Below are positions 34,050-43,860 of a stretch of DNA of 64,000 nt, in pieces. Source of the DNA: Gordonia jinhuaensis (GTDB taxonomy: Bacteria; Actinomycetota; Actinomycetes; Mycobacteriales; Mycobacteriaceae); contig NZ_BMGC01000005.1 in the NCBI RefSeq assembly GCF_014639795.1, positions 1 to 64,000 on the forward strand, written 5' to 3'. Numbering within the stretch: position 1 is the first letter of the stretch; each line of letters starts with the position of its first letter. The position numbers and the translations under genes were made by a program. A model generated the notes under the pieces. The model was not told the DNA's origin. It saw nothing but the letters and a program-made list of their open reading frames with translations, and did no database searches.

Positions 34050-35763
34050 CGAACTCCTTCGCGGTAGCGTGCTGCGCCCGCGAGCCGGGCGCCGTTGATC
34101 CGGATGCCGCCGTACCGGGCGGATCGGTGTGGTCGTCGTGGCTGCTGCGCCGCGTACGCAACCGCAGTCCGATGACCGTTAGAAGCCCCGCCAGCGTACA
34201 CACCACGACGACGATCTCAGGAATCTGCCCCAGCACGTCGGAGATGGTCTTGTCGGTGTGCAGGGGGATCTCCGCCTCGAGCATCGCGGGGACGAAGAAC
34301 CCACTCCTGCTCGAGGTCGAGCCGTCGGGTGACACCACTGCGCTGACGCCGGTGGTGGCGGCGACGACGACGGCCCGACCGTGTTCGACGGCGCGCACCT
34401 GCGACATGGCCAGCTGCTGGTAGGTCATCTCGGTGCGGCCGAAGGTGGCGTTGTTGGTGGGGACCGAGAGGAACTGCGCGCCGTGGTCGACGGATTTGCG
34501 GGCCGAACGGTCGAATGCGACCTCCCAGCAGGTGGAGATGCCGACGGTGACCGGGTCGCGGCCGGTGATCGGCACCGACACCACACCGGGCCCGTGACCT
34601 GGCTGGAAGTGTCCGGCCTGGTCGGCATAGGACGAGAAGAGCCGGAAGAACGACCGCATCGGGAGGTATTCGCCGAAGGGCTGGATGATCTGCTTGTCGT
34701 ACCGCGCGATCGGCCCGCGGGCGCCGTCCCAGACGAGGACCGAGTTGGTGGGTCCGGGCTCGCCGTCGACCAGCGTGCCGACCATGATCGGTGCCCCCAC
34801 CGCTTCCGACGCCCCGGAGATCTCGTCGGCGGCGTCGGAGTTGACGGTCGGGTCGATATCGGAGGAGTTCTCCGGCCAGATGACGATGTCGGGGCGTGTA
34901 GCCTGCCCGCTGTTGATCCGATCGGCCAGGGCGAGGGTCTCACGGATGTGGTTGTCGAGAACCGCTCGTCGCTGCGCATTGAAGTCGAGGCCGAGCCGGG
35001 GAACGTTGCCCTGGATGGCCGCCACGGTGATCGTGTCGTCGGAGTGATTCGCGTGGTGGACCGGTGCCCACATGATCGCGGCACAGATCGGCCCGGCGAG
35101 TGTGGCGATCACCGCGGTGATCGCGCCCACGCGCACGAGCGGCTGGTCGCGTCGGCGCCGCAGTACGAGGACGGCGATGAGCGAGGCGAGTCCCGCGCCG
35201 GTGAGTGCGACCGCGAAGGACAGTCCCGGCACGCCGAACAGTGCGGCGACCGGCAGGAGCGGACTGCCGATCTGGCTGAATGCTGCTCTCCCCCAGGGGA
35301 ATCCGCCGAACGGGAACGCTGAGCGTGCCCATTCGACCGTCACCCATGAGGCGGCGAACCACACGGGCGCGGCGCGAAGACGCATGACCGTGGTGGCCAC
35401 TGCGCCGAACAGTGCGTAGTACACCGCGAGCACGACCGACAGCGCCACCCACGGCAACGGGCCCACGTAGACGCCGATCCACGGCAGCAGAGGCAGGAAG
35501 AACGACAATCCGAAGGCGAAACCGACCCAAGCGCCCATCGCCGCCGAGATCCGTCCGGTCGACAGTGTCGCGAACAACACGGCCAGTGACGCGATGGCCA
35601 GAAACCACAGGTCACGAGGGGGGAACGAGGCCCACATCAGTACACCGGAGAGGACCGCTCCGGCGGTGCGCGCGAGGAATTCTCGCGTTGGGGCCATCCG
35701 CTGCAGGCGGGATCGGCGAGGTTCGGTGGTGGCGACCCGTGGGTCGGCGGCGGTGGTGCTCAT
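34033..35763 (-). CDS. lnt: Apolipoprotein N-acyltransferase Lnt
   Basis: 576-aa membrane enzyme that N-acylates the lipoprotein cysteine. About six N-terminal helices and one C-terminal helix flank a nitrilase-like domain. The Glu-Lys-Cys triad is visible: [23 protein letters not shown] and [11 protein letters not shown] 35763 overlaps the amidohydrolase stop by 4 bases (ATGA), and the 3' end overlaps ppm1, so all three genes are coupled. The C-terminal 45 residues after the last helix are basic and disordered; they might contact Ppm1, as the fused mycobacterial protein suggests. Confidence 0.95.
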   Translation of the reverse strand: MSTTAADPRVATTEPRRSRLQRMAPTREFLARTAGAVLSGVLMWASFPPRDLWFLAIASLAVLFATLSTGRISAAMGAWVGFAFGLSFFLPLLPWIGVYVGPLPWVALSVVLAVYYALFGAVATTVMRLRAAPVWFAASWVTVEWARSAFPFGGFPWGRAAFSQIGSPLLPVAALFGVPGLSFAVALTGAGLASLIAVLVLRRRRDQPLVRVGAITAVIATLAGPICAAIMWAPVHHANHSDDTITVAAIQGNVPRLGLDFNAQRRAVLDNHIRETLALADRINSGQATRPDIVIWPENSSDIDPTVNSDAADEISGASEAVGAPIMVGTLVDGEPGPTNSVLVWDGARGPIARYDKQIIQPFGEYLPMRSFFRLFSSYADQAGHFQPGHGPGVVSVPITGRDPVTVGISTCWEVAFDRSARKSVDHGAQFLSVPTNNATFGRTEMTYQQLAMSQVRAVEHGRAVVVAATTGVSAVVSPDGSTSSRSGFFVPAMLEAEIPLHTDKTISDVLGQIPEIVVVVCTLAGLLTVIGLRLRTRRSSHDDHTDPPGTAASGSTAPGSRAQHATAKEFDGSRD

Positions 35764-37388
35764 ACGGTCTCGGCGGCGTCGAGGGCGCCGGTGTCGTAGA
35801 CGACGGCGCCGGCGCTGACCGTGCGCAGACACCGCGGCAGTGCTGCTCCGGGTGACACATCGGGCAGCGGCGGCACGCCCGAGCGCGGATCGGTCGACCA
35901 GCGCTGCACGCGTGGTGAGGAGGCCGCGACCACCAGATCGTCGACGTCCCAGACCGCGTAGTGCGCGGGCGCACCGGGCACCAGTGTGCCGCTCACCCCG
36001 TCGTTGACCCCACCGGCACGCCAGCCGCCGCGGGTGCAGGCGGCGAAGGCGGCCCGCGGAGACACCGCGCTCTCTGGGTCATGGTGGTGTGCTGCGGCAC
36101 GGATGGTCTCCCAGGGGCGCATCGACGTCACCGGCGAATCGGAGCTGAACGACAGGTTCACGCCCTCGCGTGCCAGTCCCGCGAAATCGTTCATGCCCGC
36201 CACACGCTCGGCGCCGAGGCGCTGCTCGTAGAGATCTCCCGGTCCGCCCCACAGCGCGTCGAACAGCGGCTGCATACTCGCGGTGACGCCGGCCGCCGCG
36301 AGCGAAGCCGCCTGGGCTCTGGTGACCATCTCCGCGTGTTCGACACGGTGCGCACAGCGCGCGACCACTGCTGAGCCGAATTCGGCGACGACGGTGTCCA
36401 GCGCGGTCGCCACGATGTCGGTCGCCGCATCCCCGATGATGTGGAAACCGGCTTGAACGCCCGCTGCGGTGCAGGCCCGCAGATGGGCCAGAACCGCCTC
36501 GGCCGGGATGTAGTTGACGCCCCGGCCGGCCGGGTCGTCGGTGTAGGGAGACGACAGGAACGCGGTGTGTGAACCGATCGCGCCGTCGACGAAGAGGTCA
36601 CCGCCGAGCGCGTCGGCGCCGGTGGCCGACATCAGTTCGCGGGCGTGATCGGCATCGGTGGCCAGCTGACCCCAGTACCGCCGGATGAGCACGGGGTGAT
36701 CGATCGTCGCCAGTGCCGCGAAGTCGCCGAGGCCGCTGATGTCGGGGCCGCCGTTCTCGTGGACGGCGACGATCCCGTGGGCCAGTGCGTCGTCGAGCGC
36801 TCGTCGCGCGGCACGCGCACCGGCCGCGGGCGTGATCAGCGCACGGGCCCGGCCGCGCACCTGATGATGCGCCTCGGCGGTCAGCGGCTGGTCGGGATCG
36901 AATCCCGGCAGTGTCTCGAGGTCGTCGACCAGGGCCCGCAGCGACGACGATGCGGCTGCGGAATGTTCGTCGATCCGGGCCAGATACACCGGCCGACCGC
37001 CCGCGATCGCGTCGATCTCGGCGGTGGTCGGCGGCCCGGGGATCGGCCAGGCCGAATCGTCCCAGCCCAGGCCCCAGATCAGCTCGCCCTCGGGTGCGCG
37101 GTCGCAATACGCGGCGAGCGCGCGAAGGCACGATTCACGGTCGGTCACCTCGGCGAGATCGAGACCGTCCAGGGACAGTCCTGTCGAGGTGAGATGGACA
37201 TGCGAGTCGACGAAGGCCGGCGCGACGAAGGCGCCGGCGAGGTCGATGATCTGCGCGTCGGGATGCAGGGCGCGCCCGACGTGATCGGCCCCCACCCACA
37301 CGACGGTGCCGTCGGTGACGGCCATGGCTGTGGCATCAGGCGAGGCGGGCGAATAGATCCGGCCCCCCGTGAGCAAGTGTGTTCCCAC
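35760..37388 (-). CDS. Amidohydrolase family protein (YtcJ-like)
   Basis: 542-aa metal-dependent hydrolase. The HxH motif is in APAFVDSHVHLTSTG, and later histidines appear in GFHIIGDAATD and CAHRVEHAEM; NLSFSSDSPVTSMRP supplies the C-terminal Asp region. This is the YtcJ-like branch, whose substrates are mostly unknown N-acyl or formamide-type compounds. GTG 37388 begins a typical GGRIYSPASPD N-terminus. It is the first gene of the coupled amidohydrolase-lnt-ppm1 operon and starts 128 bases after fxsA. Involvement in lipoprotein or polyprenol metabolism is not indicated by sequence. Confidence 0.87.
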   Translation of the reverse strand: MGTHLLTGGRIYSPASPDATAMAVTDGTVVWVGADHVGRALHPDAQIIDLAGAFVAPAFVDSHVHLTSTGLSLDGLDLAEVTDRESCLRALAAYCDRAPEGELIWGLGWDDSAWPIPGPPTTAEIDAIAGGRPVYLARIDEHSAAASSSLRALVDDLETLPGFDPDQPLTAEAHHQVRGRARALITPAAGARAARRALDDALAHGIVAVHENGGPDISGLGDFAALATIDHPVLIRRYWGQLATDADHARELMSATGADALGGDLFVDGAIGSHTAFLSSPYTDDPAGRGVNYIPAEAVLAHLRACTAAGVQAGFHIIGDAATDIVATALDTVVAEFGSAVVARCAHRVEHAEMVTRAQAASLAAAGVTASMQPLFDALWGGPGDLYEQRLGAERVAGMNDFAGLAREGVNLSFSSDSPVTSMRPWETIRAAAHHHDPESAVSPRAAFAACTRGGWRAGGVNDGVSGTLVPGAPAHYAVWDVDDLVVAASSPRVQRWSTDPRSGVPPLPDVSPGAALPRCLRTVSAGAVVYDTGALDAAETV

Positions 37389-37471
37389 AATGGTCCAGTG
37401 TGCCTGCCGCCTCGGCGCACCGTGTCAGGAGGTGCGGGCAGACGGATGAGTGTGCCGGGGCGTGCACCTAT

Positions 37472-37509
37472 GTCAGGAGTCAGGGAGTTTGTCAGGAGTC
37501 AGGGAGTCC
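37472..37509. repeat. 19-bp duplication downstream of fxsA
   Basis: GTCAGGAGTCAGGGAGT plus TT or CC occurs at 37472 and 37491, followed by a partial GGAGTCAGGGA that reaches the fxsA stop codon. Confidence 0.85.
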
Positions 37510-37515
37510 GGGGAG

Positions 37516-37998
37516 TCAGGGAAGCGGGTGACGTCCCTGGCCGGCGTCGGGATGGCCGCCGTAGTGCGGGGTGTCGACCACTTCGCCGTCGATCACCGTG
37601 GCGCGGCTGAACCGGTTCATCACACCGGCGCCCTCGACACGGCGCAGGATGCGATTGGCACCGAACGCGGCCACGACCGGCCGTGCGACCCGGCGCAACC
37701 CGGGGATCAGCAACAGGATGCCCAGCACCGTCGACACCAGCCCGGGTACCAACAGCAGGACACTGGATACCCCCAGCACGGCGGTGTCGGCCAGTGGTGC
37801 GCGCGAATCGGTGTATCCGTTGGCGGCCCGGCGCAACTCGGAGAGCACCCGCGCGCCGGTGCGGCGCAGCAGCAGGAAGCCCACGAACGTCGCCAGGATG
37901 GTGATGAGCACCGCCCACGCGAAGCCGATGGAATAGCACAGCGCCACGAACACCCCGATCTCGACGATGAGGTAGGCGGCGAACACAGCAAGCTTCAT
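37516..37998 (-). CDS. fxsA: FxsA family membrane protein
   Basis: 160 aa with three to four hydrophobic helices: VFAAYLIVEIGVFVALCYSI, AVLITILATFVGFLLLRRTG and SSVLLLVPGLVSTVLGILLL, with the family hallmark LLLVPGLVSTVLGILLLIPG. E. coli FxsA affects phage T7 F exclusion; its cellular role elsewhere is unknown. The tail is hydrophilic. M. tuberculosis has the equivalent Rv2053c two genes beyond ppm1, so the synteny holds. It lies 63 bases downstream of cobN on the same strand. Confidence 0.9.
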   Translation of the reverse strand: MKLAVFAAYLIVEIGVFVALCYSIGFAWAVLITILATFVGFLLLRRTGARVLSELRRAANGYTDSRAPLADTAVLGVSSVLLLVPGLVSTVLGILLLIPGLRRVARPVVAAFGANRILRRVEGAGVMNRFSRATVIDGEVVDTPHYGGHPDAGQGRHPLP

Positions 37999-38061
37999 AC
38001 CGTGTTCAACGGATGAGGTGGCCGATTTTCTCCCGATTTCGGTAAAGAGTTGGAAAAAATG

Positions 38062-41000
38062 TCAGTCGCCCTCGATGTCGCCCTCGGCGGCGAGGTAGGC
38101 CGACTGCAGCTCGTCGAGCAGCTCACGGGGCGGCTCCGACCACATCCCGCGCGACACCGCTTCGAGCAGTCGTTCGGCGATGCCGTGCAGTGCCCACGGA
38201 TTGGACTCGGTCATGAACTCGCGCGTGACCGGGTCGAGGACGTAGTTCTCGGTGAGCTTCTCGTACATCCAATCGGCCACCACCCCGGTGGTGGCGTCGT
38301 AGCCGAACAGGTAGTCCACGGTGGCGGCCATCTCGAAGGCGCCCTTGTAGCCGTGGCGGCGCATCGCCTCGATCCACCGGGGATTGACCACGCGGGCGCG
38401 GAACACCCGGGCTGTCTCCTCCGACAGCGTGCGCGTGCGCACGGCCTCCGGGCGGGTCGAGTCGCCGATGTAGGCCTCCGGCGAGGTGCCGGTGAGTGCG
38501 CGCACCGTGGCGACCATGCCGCCGTGGTACTGGAAGTAGTCGTCGGAGTCGGCGATGTCGTGCTCGCGGGTGTCGGTGTTCTTCGCCGCGACCTCGATCC
38601 GGCGATAGGCCGACCGCATGTCCTCGACGGCGGCCACACCGTCCTTGCCGCGGCCGTAGGCGTATCCGCCCCAGGCGGTGTAGACGTGTGCCAGATCGTC
38701 GTCGGATCGCCATTGACGGCTGTCGATCAGCGGCAGCAGTCCCGCGCCGTAGGTGCCGGGTTTGGAACCGAACACACGGGTCGCCGCACGGTCGTGGTCG
38801 CCGTGTTCGGCGGTGTCGGCGCGCACGTGGGCGGCCACATGGTTGGACCGGTCATCCTCGTCGAGAGCGGCGACCAGCCGCACGGCGTCGTCGAGCATCG
38901 TCACCACATGCGGGAAGGCGTCGCGGAAGAAGCCGGAGATCCGGACGGTGACGTCGATGCGTGGCCGGCCCAACTCCGACATCGGGATCACCTCGAGGTC
39001 ACGGACCCGGCGGGAGGCCTCATCCCACACCGGCATCACGCCGAGCAGGGCGAGGACCTCGGCGATGTCGTCGCCGGAGGTCCGCATGGCACTGGTCCCC
39101 CACACGGACAGGCCGACCGACTTCGGATAGGTGCCGTGGTCGTCGAGGTAGCGCTGGAGCAGGGAGTCGGCCATCGCGCGACCGGTCTCCCAGGCCAGCC
39201 GCGACGGCACGGCCTTGGGGTCCACCGAATAGAAGTTCCGGCCGGTGGGCAGCACGTTGATCAGACCGCGCAGCGGCGATCCGCTGGGGCCGGCGGGGAT
39301 GAACCCGCCGTCGAGGGCGTGCAGCACCCGGTCGATCTCGCGACCGGTCTGACGTAGCCGCGGCACCACTTCGGTAGCCGCGAAGTGCAGGATGTCGGCG
39401 ACCGCCGGGGGGTGTCCCTGGGCGAGGTCGCCGATACGCTCGGTGTCCCAATCTGCCTTGGCGCAGGCGGCCACCAGCTCTCTCGCCGTCGCCTCGACCT
39501 CGTCGGTCCGGCTGCGTTCGTCGGCGGATTCGTCGAGACCGAGTGCCTCGCGCAACCCCGGGAGCGATTGGCTGCCCGCCCACATCTGCCGTGCTCGCAA
39601 CATCGCCAGCACGAGGTCGATCTCGGCGTCGCCGGCGGGAGCCGACCCCAGCACATGCAGGCCGTCGCGGATCTGGACGTCCTTGATCTCGCACAACCAC
39701 CCGTCGACGTGCAGGAGCATGTCGTCGAACGACTCCTCGTCGGGGCGCTCGGTCAGACCGAGGTCGTGATCCATCTTGGCCGCCTGCAACAACGTCCAGA
39801 TCTGCTGGCGGATCGCGGGCAGCTTGCTCGGATCGAGTGCGGAGATGTTGGCGTGCTCGTCGAGGAGTTGTTCGAGACGGGCGATGTCGCCGTAGCTTTC
39901 CGCGCGCGCCATCGGCGGGATCAGATGGTCGACAAGCACCGCGTGCGCGCGCCGCTTGGCCTGTGTTCCCTCACCGGGGTCGTTGACGAGGAACGGGTAG
40001 ATCAGTGGCAGTTCACCGATCGCGGCGTCGGGTCCGCATGACGCCGACATGCCGAGGGTCTTGCCGGGCAGCCACTCGAGGTTGCCATGCTTGCCCAGAT
40101 GGCAGATCGCGTCGGCGCCGAATCCCTCCTCTGCCGTGGGTGCGGCGAGCCACCGGTAGGCAGCCAGATAATGATGCGACGGTGGCAGGTCGGGGTCGTG
40201 ATAGATCGCCACCGGATTCTCGCCGAATCCGCGGGGTGGCTGCACCATCACCATGATGTTGCCGAATTGCAGTGCGGCAAAAACGAATTCGCCGTTCTCG
40301 TCATGTGAGGTGTCGACGAACAGGTCGCCGGGCAGCGCACCCCAGTGCTGCTCCATCCCCGCGCGCAGATCATCGGGCAGGCGCTGGTACCACTGGCGAT
40401 AGCGGGCGGCGGAGAGGCGGTGGGGGTTGTCGGCCATCACCTCCTCGGTCAGCCAGTCCGGATCCTGGCCGCCGGCGGCGATCAGCGCATGCATGAAGGC
40501 GTCGGAATCGTCGGCGGCGGCATCGGCGCCGAATCCGGGGATCTCGTCGAGGTGGCCGAGGTCGTAGCCCGTATATGCCAGCGCTCGCATCAGGTGCAGG
40601 AGGCTGCGGGGTGTGTCGAGACCGACGGCGTTGCCGATGCGGGCGTGTTTGGTCGGGTATGCCGAGAGCATCAGGACCACCCGACGCCGCTGCGGCGGGA
40701 TCTGGGCCAGTCGCGCGTGCCGGAACGCGATGCCGGCGAGCCGGTCGCAGCGCTCGTCATCGGCCCGATAGGACGGGAGCCCGTCGTCGCCGAACTCCTT
40801 GAACGAGAAGGGAACCGTGATGATGCGGCCGTCGAATTCGGGAACGGCCACCTGTGTCGCCACATCCAGCGGCGACATGCCCTCGTCACCGCCCGCCCAC
40901 TGCTCGCGCGAGGAGGTGAGGCACAGTCCCTGCAAGATCGGGATATCCAGTGCGGCAAGGCGTTCGATATTCCATGCGTCATCGTCACCACCGGCCGACG

Positions 41001-41700
41001 CCGCACTCGGCGTAACGCCGCCGGCGGCGAGCACGGTCACGATGAGCGTATCGGCACGGCCGAGCTCGTCGATGAGATCGTCGGGGGCTGTCCGAAGAGA
41101 GGCGCAGAAGATCGGCAGCGGCCGGGCTCCCCGACGTTCCAGCGCCCGGCACAGACTGTCGATGTAGCCGGTGTTTCCCGCGAGATGCTGTGCGCGGTAA
41201 TAGAGTACGGCCACACACGGGGCGTCGGCGGGCAGCGTCGCGGCGGCCGGATCCGGTTCGCGGTCGAGAACACCCCAGTACGGCACCGCCTGCGGCGCCT
41301 CGAACCCCTCCCCTGACATCAGCAGGGTGTCGGAGAGGAATCGGTGGAGGTTGACGAGATTGGTCACCCCGCCCTGTGAGAGGTAGTCATGCGCTTCGGC
41401 GGCCACCCCGGTCGGCACCGTGGACAGCGACATGAGTTCGGGGTCGGGCAGCTGTTCGCCGGAGACCACCACGGTGGGCAGGCCGCGACGCAGCACCGCG
41501 TCGAGGCCGTCGCGCCAGGCCTGCCGGCCACCGAGGAGCCGGACCACGACCACGTCGGCGCCGTCGAGGAGTTCGTCGAGCTGATCGGCCAGCAGTGAGT
41601 CGCCGGCCATCAGCCGGGCCGGGTTGGCGACGCGGAAGCCGACCCCCGAGGCGCGGGCGGTGATGAGATCGGTGTCAGATGTCGACAGGAGTGTGATCAT
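38062..41700 (-). CDS. cobN: Cobaltochelatase subunit CobN
   Basis: 1212-aa large subunit of the ATP-dependent aerobic cobaltochelatase, which inserts cobalt into hydrogenobyrinic acid a,c-diamide together with CobS and CobT (not in the window). The CobN/magnesium-chelatase H pattern runs through the whole length: MLSAYPTKHARIGNAVGLD, HLGKHGNLEWLPGK, YPFLVNDPGEGTQAKRR, LPTGRNFYSVDP, and the end TESNPWALHGIAERLLEA. A cobalamin riboswitch lies in its 5' leader, so it is turned down when vitamin B12 is plentiful. GGAGG (41709-41705) precedes ATG 41700. Confidence 0.96.
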   Translation of the reverse strand: MITLLSTSDTDLITARASGVGFRVANPARLMAGDSLLADQLDELLDGADVVVVRLLGGRQAWRDGLDAVLRRGLPTVVVSGEQLPDPELMSLSTVPTGVAAEAHDYLSQGGVTNLVNLHRFLSDTLLMSGEGFEAPQAVPYWGVLDREPDPAAATLPADAPCVAVLYYRAQHLAGNTGYIDSLCRALERRGARPLPIFCASLRTAPDDLIDELGRADTLIVTVLAAGGVTPSAASAGGDDDAWNIERLAALDIPILQGLCLTSSREQWAGGDEGMSPLDVATQVAVPEFDGRIITVPFSFKEFGDDGLPSYRADDERCDRLAGIAFRHARLAQIPPQRRRVVLMLSAYPTKHARIGNAVGLDTPRSLLHLMRALAYTGYDLGHLDEIPGFGADAAADDSDAFMHALIAAGGQDPDWLTEEVMADNPHRLSAARYRQWYQRLPDDLRAGMEQHWGALPGDLFVDTSHDENGEFVFAALQFGNIMVMVQPPRGFGENPVAIYHDPDLPPSHHYLAAYRWLAAPTAEEGFGADAICHLGKHGNLEWLPGKTLGMSASCGPDAAIGELPLIYPFLVNDPGEGTQAKRRAHAVLVDHLIPPMARAESYGDIARLEQLLDEHANISALDPSKLPAIRQQIWTLLQAAKMDHDLGLTERPDEESFDDMLLHVDGWLCEIKDVQIRDGLHVLGSAPAGDAEIDLVLAMLRARQMWAGSQSLPGLREALGLDESADERSRTDEVEATARELVAACAKADWDTERIGDLAQGHPPAVADILHFAATEVVPRLRQTGREIDRVLHALDGGFIPAGPSGSPLRGLINVLPTGRNFYSVDPKAVPSRLAWETGRAMADSLLQRYLDDHGTYPKSVGLSVWGTSAMRTSGDDIAEVLALLGVMPVWDEASRRVRDLEVIPMSELGRPRIDVTVRISGFFRDAFPHVVTMLDDAVRLVAALDEDDRSNHVAAHVRADTAEHGDHDRAATRVFGSKPGTYGAGLLPLIDSRQWRSDDDLAHVYTAWGGYAYGRGKDGVAAVEDMRSAYRRIEVAAKNTDTREHDIADSDDYFQYHGGMVATVRALTGTSPEAYIGDSTRPEAVRTRTLSEETARVFRARVVNPRWIEAMRRHGYKGAFEMAATVDYLFGYDATTGVVADWMYEKLTENYVLDPVTREFMTESNPWALHGIAERLLEAVSRGMWSEPPRELLDELQSAYLAAEGDIEGD

Positions 41701-41704
41701 CGGT

Positions 41705-41730
41705 GCCTCCTACCGGGAGTGCGCGCCCGG
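41705..41730 (-). promoter_or_regulatory. Ribosome site and expression-platform hairpin of cobN
   Basis: On the minus strand a CCGGG...CCCGG stem (41730-41713) stands directly before TAGGAGGC (41712-41705), the cobN ribosome site. It lies between the riboswitch and ATG 41700 and can form the switch that gates translation. Confidence 0.6.
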
Positions 41731-41761
41731 ATCGAGTGACGGGGCATGCGTGCCGATGGGC

Positions 41762-41852
41762 TCGCATGCGGACGGGTCTGACTTCGCCCCGCGTCCGCGA
41801 GACGTCACAGTGGCGCGACCGTGCCGGATTCCCACCGGCTTCCGCATCCGCG
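41762..41852 (-). ncRNA. Cobalamin riboswitch upstream of cobN
   Basis: Read on the minus strand, 41841-41805 contains AAGCCGGTGGGAATCCGGC, then CGCCACTGTGA, the B12-box core, and 41783-41773 contains AGTCAGACCCG. The ends GATGCGGA and TCCGCATG pair as the P1 helix. These are the defining conserved parts of the AdoCbl riboswitch in the right order and spacing. Confidence 0.92.
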
Positions 41853-41910
41853 GCCCAGCCTAGTTGGTGCACGTACCCACCACGCGGCGCAGGTACCGCG
41901 ACAACAGCCG

Positions 41911-41947
41911 GTCGGTGGTGAGTAGGTCGGTGGTGAGTAGGTCGGGG
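41911..41947. repeat. Exact 15-bp duplication upstream of the riboswitch
   Basis: GTCGGTGGTGAGTAG occurs at 41911-41925 and 41926-41940, followed by a partial GTCGGGG. It lies between the divergent cobN and cobG promoters. Confidence 0.9.
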
Positions 41948-41994
41948 TCACGATGGGTGGCCTCCGGCAGGTACAGGTGGTCGGTGCGTGGGCG

Positions 41995-42023
41995 TGACCG
42001 CGCGTCGGTCGACCTCCTACCCT
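41995..42023 (+). promoter_or_regulatory. cobG promoter, leaderless
   Basis: GTGACC (41995-42000) and TACCCT (42018-42023) are separated by 17 bp. The -10 ends 7 bases before ATG 42031. Confidence 0.6.
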
Positions 42024-42030
42024 GATGAGG

Positions 42031-43212
42031 ATGACGCCGCGACCAGCCGACCGATGCCCCGGTGTGTTGACCACACACGCCGGAGCCGACGGTGCGCTCG
42101 CCCGGGTGCGGCTGCCGGGAGGACGCATCAGCCCCGCGGAGCTGGATGCACTCGCCGACATCGCCGAGCGCTATGGCGACGGCCATCTGGAGATCACCTC
42201 GCGGGCCAACATCCAGCTGCGCGGAGTGCACGACTCCTCCTCGCTGGCCGACTCGGTCGCCGGGGCCGGACTGCTGCCCTCGCCCGCCCACGAGCGGGTG
42301 CGCAACCTCGCGGTCTCCTCGCTCACCGGACGTATCGGCGGACGTGCCGACGTCTGGCCGATCGGTGCGGCGCTCGACGCCGCGATCCTGGCCGATCCGC
42401 AGATGAGTGGTCTGCCGGGCAAGTTCTGGTTCGGCGTGGATGACGGACACGGCGACGTGGTGTCGCTGGGTACCGACCTCACCTATGTCGCCGAGGATCC
42501 CGGTCGCGGAGTGGTCGCGGTGGCCGGACTGCCGCGTGTCGACGTGGCGAGCTCGGATGCGGTCGCGGCGCTGGTCTCTGCGGCACGACACTTCGTCGAC
42601 ATCCGCGTAGACCGCTGGCGGGTGAGCGATCTGAATGCGGGTGAACTGGCCGACCTCACCGCGGCGATCACCGAGATCACCGGTACGTCCCCGTCCAGCG
42701 GGTCGGTGGCCGCCGCCGGCATGGATCCGTCGATCACCACCCCGGCATCCGAGGACGCACCGCTGGTCGGATGGTTCGATCAGGATGACGGCCGGGTGCT
42801 GCTCGGCGGGGTGGTCGAGCATGCCCGGCTACCCGCGCGGCTGGCCCACTTCCTGGCCGCGGTGGACAGGCCCGTCATCCTCACTCCCCGACGCGAGATC
42901 CTGGTCTGCGATCTGGACGAAGGTGTCGCCGAGGCGGTGGTCCGGGTGCTCGCACCCATGGGCATGATCTATGACGCGCGTTCGCCGTGGGCGCGACTGA
43001 CGTCCTGTGTCGGTGCGCCCGGTTGTGCCTCCGCGTTGGCTCCGGTGCGCGACGATCTGGCCCAGCGGGCGAGCACCTGGGCTGTGGAGGACGGACGTGA
43101 ACACTGGGTCGGCTGCGCGCGCGCGTGCGGACGTCCACGCACCGATCACACCCTCGTGCTGGCAGATCCCGACGGCTATCGCCGCATCGGGTCGGTCCCT
43201 GTGCAGCGGTGA
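42031..43212 (+). CDS. cobG: Precorrin-3B synthase CobG
   Basis: 393-aa monooxygenase of aerobic cobalamin synthesis, converting precorrin-3A to precorrin-3B. It belongs to the nitrite/sulfite-reductase fold: the ferredoxin-like half (GGRISPAELDALADIAERYG, LEITSRANIQLRG) and the 4Fe-4S cysteines in TSCVGAPGCASA and VGCARACGRP. The length is normal for CobG and half-size compared with full siroheme reductases. ATG 42031 is preferred over ATG 42025 because it lies 7 bases after TACCCT. It opens the plus-strand cobG-cobH-cobIJ run and is divergent from cobN. Confidence 0.94.
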   Translation: MTPRPADRCPGVLTTHAGADGALARVRLPGGRISPAELDALADIAERYGDGHLEITSRANIQLRGVHDSSSLADSVAGAGLLPSPAHERVRNLAVSSLTGRIGGRADVWPIGAALDAAILADPQMSGLPGKFWFGVDDGHGDVVSLGTDLTYVAEDPGRGVVAVAGLPRVDVASSDAVAALVSAARHFVDIRVDRWRVSDLNAGELADLTAAITEITGTSPSSGSVAAAGMDPSITTPASEDAPLVGWFDQDDGRVLLGGVVEHARLPARLAHFLAAVDRPVILTPRREILVCDLDEGVAEAVVRVLAPMGMIYDARSPWARLTSCVGAPGCASALAPVRDDLAQRASTWAVEDGREHWVGCARACGRPRTDHTLVLADPDGYRRIGSVPVQR

Positions 43213-43220
43213 CCACCGAA

Positions 43221-43226
43221 TAGGGT
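43221..43226 (+). promoter_or_regulatory. -10 hexamer for leaderless cobH mRNA
   Basis: TAGGGT ends 6 bases before GTG 43233, so cobH may be transcribed on its own as well as from the cobG promoter. Confidence 0.5.
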
Positions 43227-43232
43227 GAGCGC

Positions 43233-43856
43233 GTGTACGAGTACGTGCGTGATCCCGCCGAGATCTATCGGCGATCGTTTGCGACGATCCGGTCCGAAGC
43301 CGATCTGTCGGCCTTCGACGACGACCTGGCGCAGGTGGTGGTGCGGATGATCCACGCATGCGGCCAGACCGATCTCACCGCCGACGTCGCCGCCTCACCG
43401 GGGGTGGTCACCGCCGCGCGTGCGGCATTGCGCGCAGGCGCACCCATCCTCTGCGACGCCCACATGGTCGCCTCCGGGGTCACCCGGTCACGATTGCCCG
43501 CCGATAACGAGGTGATCTGTCTTCTCGGCGATCCGCGGCTGCCCGACCTCGCCGCCGCGGCACACACCACCCGCACGGCTGCCGCGGTGCGATTGTGGGA
43601 ACCGCTCCTGCAGGGGGCTGTCGTGGCGATCGGCAATGCGCCCACCGCACTGTTCGCGCTTCTGGAGATGATCGACGCCGGCGGTCCCCGCCCGGCGGCC
43701 GTGGTCGGCGCACCGGTCGGCTTCATCGGCGCCGCCGAATCCTGCGAGGCGCTCGCCGCCCACGGCGGTGTCGACTACCTCACCGTGCGCGGGCGACGTG
43801 GTGGATCGGCCATCACCTCGGCAGCGGTCAATGCGCTCGCGAGCACGAGGGAGTGA
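43233..43856 (+). CDS. cobH: Precorrin-8X methylmutase CobH
   Basis: 207-aa enzyme that moves the methyl group from C-11 to C-12 to form hydrogenobyrinic acid. The catalytic histidine is in [12 protein letters not shown], and the product-binding segments [35 protein letters not shown] and [17 protein letters not shown] are all conserved. The N-terminus [21 protein letters not shown] is the family standard. It is 20 bases after cobG and 4 before cobIJ. Confidence 0.96.
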   Translation: MYEYVRDPAEIYRRSFATIRSEADLSAFDDDLAQVVVRMIHACGQTDLTADVAASPGVVTAARAALRAGAPILCDAHMVASGVTRSRLPADNEVICLLGDPRLPDLAAAAHTTRTAAAVRLWEPLLQGAVVAIGNAPTALFALLEMIDAGGPRPAAVVGAPVGFIGAAESCEALAAHGGVDYLTVRGRRGGSAITSAAVNALASTRE

Positions 43857-43860
43857 GTCG

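Noticed and set aside
41860-42822. Long minus-strand frame opposite cobG that ends beside the riboswitch
   Set aside because: It lies almost wholly antisense to cobG, shows no family pattern, and its readable end is made by the 15-bp repeat.
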